Assembly: GCA_002404795.1 (NCBI GenBank) | Contig: DHKK01000199.1 | Span: forward strand, 1 to 5,864 | Source of the DNA: Clostridiales bacterium UBA4696 | GTDB lineage: Bacteria > Bacillota > Clostridia > Oscillospirales > Oscillospiraceae | DNA: 5,864 nt | Direction: 5' to 3' | In this document: piece after piece, positions 4,619-5,864 of the stretch | Layout: each line of letters starts with the position of its first letter | Numbering within the stretch: the stretch's first letter is position 1 | Notes under the pieces: generated by a model | Told to the model about the DNA's origin: nothing | The model's input: the letters and a program-made list of their open reading frames with translations, nothing else | Database searches by the model: none | Translations under genes and position numbers: made by a program

Positions 4619-4648
4619 TAGTATAAACGAAAAAGATATTTTATACTA
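4619..4648. promoter_or_regulatory. AT-rich dyad TAGTATAAA-N12-TTTATACTA upstream of mtaB
   Basis: This is a perfect 9-bp inverted repeat (4619-4627 and 4640-4648) in a sharply AT-rich stretch amid GC-rich surroundings. The centre-to-centre distance of the arms is 21 bases, two helical turns, as for a dimeric DNA-binding protein. It could also form a weak hairpin in the mtaB leader RNA. The right arm contains TATACT, a possible -10 box without a convincing -35 partner. Confidence 0.42.
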
Positions 4649-4650
4649 TC

Positions 4651-4675
4651 CACAAAAAATACAAACCTTTTTGTG
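4651..4675. promoter_or_regulatory. Dyad CACAAAAA-N9-TTTTTGTG just upstream of mtaB
   Basis: This is a perfect 8-bp inverted repeat (4651-4658 and 4668-4675) ending 29 bases before the mtaB ATG. It follows the dyad at 4619-4648 by two bases. It could be an operator or a leader hairpin. The right arm has only five Ts and the stem is A/U-rich, so it would be a poor intrinsic terminator. Confidence 0.42.
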
Positions 4676-4704
4676 CATAATCAATACTTTTGGTGGTTTT
4701 ACCT

Positions 4705-5864
4705 ATGAAATTTGCATGTTACACGCTGGGCTGCAAGGTCAACCAATACGAGACGCAGGCGATGGAGCAGCTGTTGGTGCAGAGCGGCCATACCCTCGGC
4801 AGCTTTGACGAGATCTGCGACGGCTATATCATCAATACCTGCACCGTCACAGCCGTTTCCGACAAGAAATCCCGCAACGCCATCCGGCGCGTCCGCAAGC
4901 TGAATCCGGCCGCCGCCGTCGGCGTGTGCGGCTGCTACGCCCAGAGCAGCCCGGACGAGATCCGCAAGCTGGACGTCGACGTGCTCATCGGCACCGACGG
5001 CCGCGAGGCCTTCGTCCGCCACATGATCGAAGCCGCCGCCACGCGCCAGAAATGGGAGCGCGTGGGCGATGCCGGCCAGCCGCGCGCGTTTGAGATCCTG
5101 CCTGCGGGCGGGCTTGCCGCGCGGACGCGGGCGCTTTTGAAGGTCGAGGACGGGTGCAACAATTTCTGCACCTACTGCATCATCCCCTATGCCCGCGGCC
5201 GGGTGCGCTCCATGCCGCTGCAGGCGGCGGTGGAGCAGGCGAAGGGCCTTGCCGCCGAGGGCTACCGCGAGATCGTCATCAACGGCATCGAGATCTCCTC
5301 CTGGGGCTGGGAGTGGAAGGACGGCAGCTGCCTGCGGCAGCTGCTGGCGGCGCTCTGCGCGGCGGTCCCCGCGGTCCGGCTCCGCCTGGGCTCGCTGGAG
5401 CCGCGCACCATCGACGAGGACTTCTGCAAGACGCTCTGCGTCTACCCCAATCTCTGCCCGCAGTTCCACCTGAGTCTGCAGTCCGGCTCGGATACCGTCC
5501 TGCAGCGGATGCACCGCCGGTACGATACCGCGCGGTATCTCGAAAGCGTCCGGCTGCTGCGGCAGTATTTCCCCGGCTGCGCCGTCACGACCGACCTCAT
5601 TGTCGGCTTCCCCGGCGAAACGGAGGAGGAATTCGGCCAGTCGCTGGACTTTTTGCGGACCTGCGGCCTTTCGATGTTCCACATCTTTCCCTACTCCCGC
5701 CGCAAGGGGACGCCCGCCGCCGCCATGCCCGGCCAGATCCCGAACGCCGTCAAGGAGCGCCGCGCCGCCGAGGCCGCGGCCGTCGCCGCCGAGCTTGAGA
5801 CGCAGTATCATACCGCCCTGCTCGGCACGACGCAGCAGGTCCTGTTCGAGCAGGAGGAGGACGG
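4705..5864 (+). CDS. mtaB: tRNA (N6-threonylcarbamoyladenosine(37)) methylthiotransferase MtaB, 3' end beyond window
   Basis: MtaB converts t6A to ms2t6A at position 37 of ANN-decoding tRNAs, using radical SAM chemistry and an auxiliary iron-sulfur cluster. The N-terminal UPF0004 domain has the three cluster cysteines: Cys10 in the MtaB-type motif GCKVNQYE, Cys46 in NTCTVT and Cys77 in GCYAQ. The radical SAM motif CNNFCTYCIIPYARG gives Cys151, Cys155 and Cys158. GCKVNQYE and IPYARG separate it from MiaB (GCQMN) and RimO. Later blocks LSLQSGSDTVLQRMHRRY and TTDLIVGFPGETEEEF fit the family. The frame is open for 386 codons to the window edge, where the TRAM RNA-binding domain begins, so roughly 50-60 residues are missing. 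The ATG is preceded 8 bases upstream by only a modest GGTGG. The loop NGIEISSWGWEW differs from the usual TGIHL.SYG. The gene is divergent from the HPr-like gene. Confidence 0.95.
   Translation, partial: MKFACYTLGCKVNQYETQAMEQLLVQSGHTLGSFDEICDGYIINTCTVTAVSDKKSRNAIRRVRKLNPAAAVGVCGCYAQSSPDEIRKLDVDVLIGTDGREAFVRHMIEAAATRQKWERVGDAGQPRAFEILPAGGLAARTRALLKVEDGCNNFCTYCIIPYARGRVRSMPLQAAVEQAKGLAAEGYREIVINGIEISSWGWEWKDGSCLRQLLAALCAAVPAVRLRLGSLEPRTIDEDFCKTLCVYPNLCPQFHLSLQSGSDTVLQRMHRRYDTARYLESVRLLRQYFPGCAVTTDLIVGFPGETEEEFGQSLDFLRTCGLSMFHIFPYSRRKGTPAAAMPGQIPNAVKERRAAEAAAVAAELETQYHTALLGTTQQVLFEQEED

Noticed and set aside
4559..4704. T-box riboswitch in front of mtaB
   Set aside because: No AGGGTGG.ACCGCG antiterminator sequence, specifier stem or downstream terminator is present.
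4699..5811. A 370-codon open frame on the minus strand opposite mtaB
   Set aside because: It is antisense to mtaB, whose iron-sulfur and radical SAM motifs are unmistakable. The antisense product has a composition typical of the complement of a GC-rich gene.

Overview
The window looks like chromosomal core DNA from a GC-rich member of the Clostridia, most plausibly the Oscillospiraceae/Ruminococcaceae gut lineage. The reasons are strong AGGAGG-type ribosome binding sites, G/C-rich third codon positions, an S11 D-Ala-D-Ala carboxypeptidase of Firmicutes type, an HPr-family protein that keeps the Ser46-type AKSI site, and an MtaB-type tRNA modification enzyme. This taxonomic reading is inference. 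No mobile element, CRISPR array or phage gene is visible.

Layout: seven of the eight genes are on the minus strand and, in their own reading direction, run from position 4463 down to 1. The order is a small HPr-like gene (4218-4463), a secreted D,D-carboxypeptidase (3001-4149), a glucose-6-phosphate isomerase-like protein that has lost its signature residues (1642-2907), a small P-loop NTPase (1119-1532), an AraC-type regulator (214-1044), and a tRNA-Gly(UCC)/tRNA-Arg(UCU) pair (52-126 and 1-47, the latter cut by the window edge). The only plus-strand gene is mtaB (4705 to beyond 5864). It is divergent from the HPr-like gene across an AT-richer intergenic region of about 240 bp full of dyad symmetries.

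Transcription signals are unusually readable. There are three strong intrinsic terminators (after the NTPase, after the carboxypeptidase and after the HPr-like gene), a near-consensus tRNA promoter with A-tracts upstream, and recognisable promoters for the NTPase, isomerase-like and HPr-like genes. So these genes are mostly separate transcription units that share a direction, not one operon.

The most interesting content is two catalytically degraded paralogues of central carbohydrate proteins about 1.3 kb apart. One is an HPr-like protein with serine where the phosphocarrier histidine should be. The other is a phosphoglucose-isomerase-fold protein lacking the SKSGTT phosphate-binding motif, the GGR motif and the C-terminal lysine region. 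Both look like regulators or sensors derived from enzymes, though no function can be shown from sequence alone. Two further points of interest are a terminator hairpin that swallows the ribosome binding site of the carboxypeptidase gene, and a shared symmetric -10 element between mtaB and the HPr-like gene.
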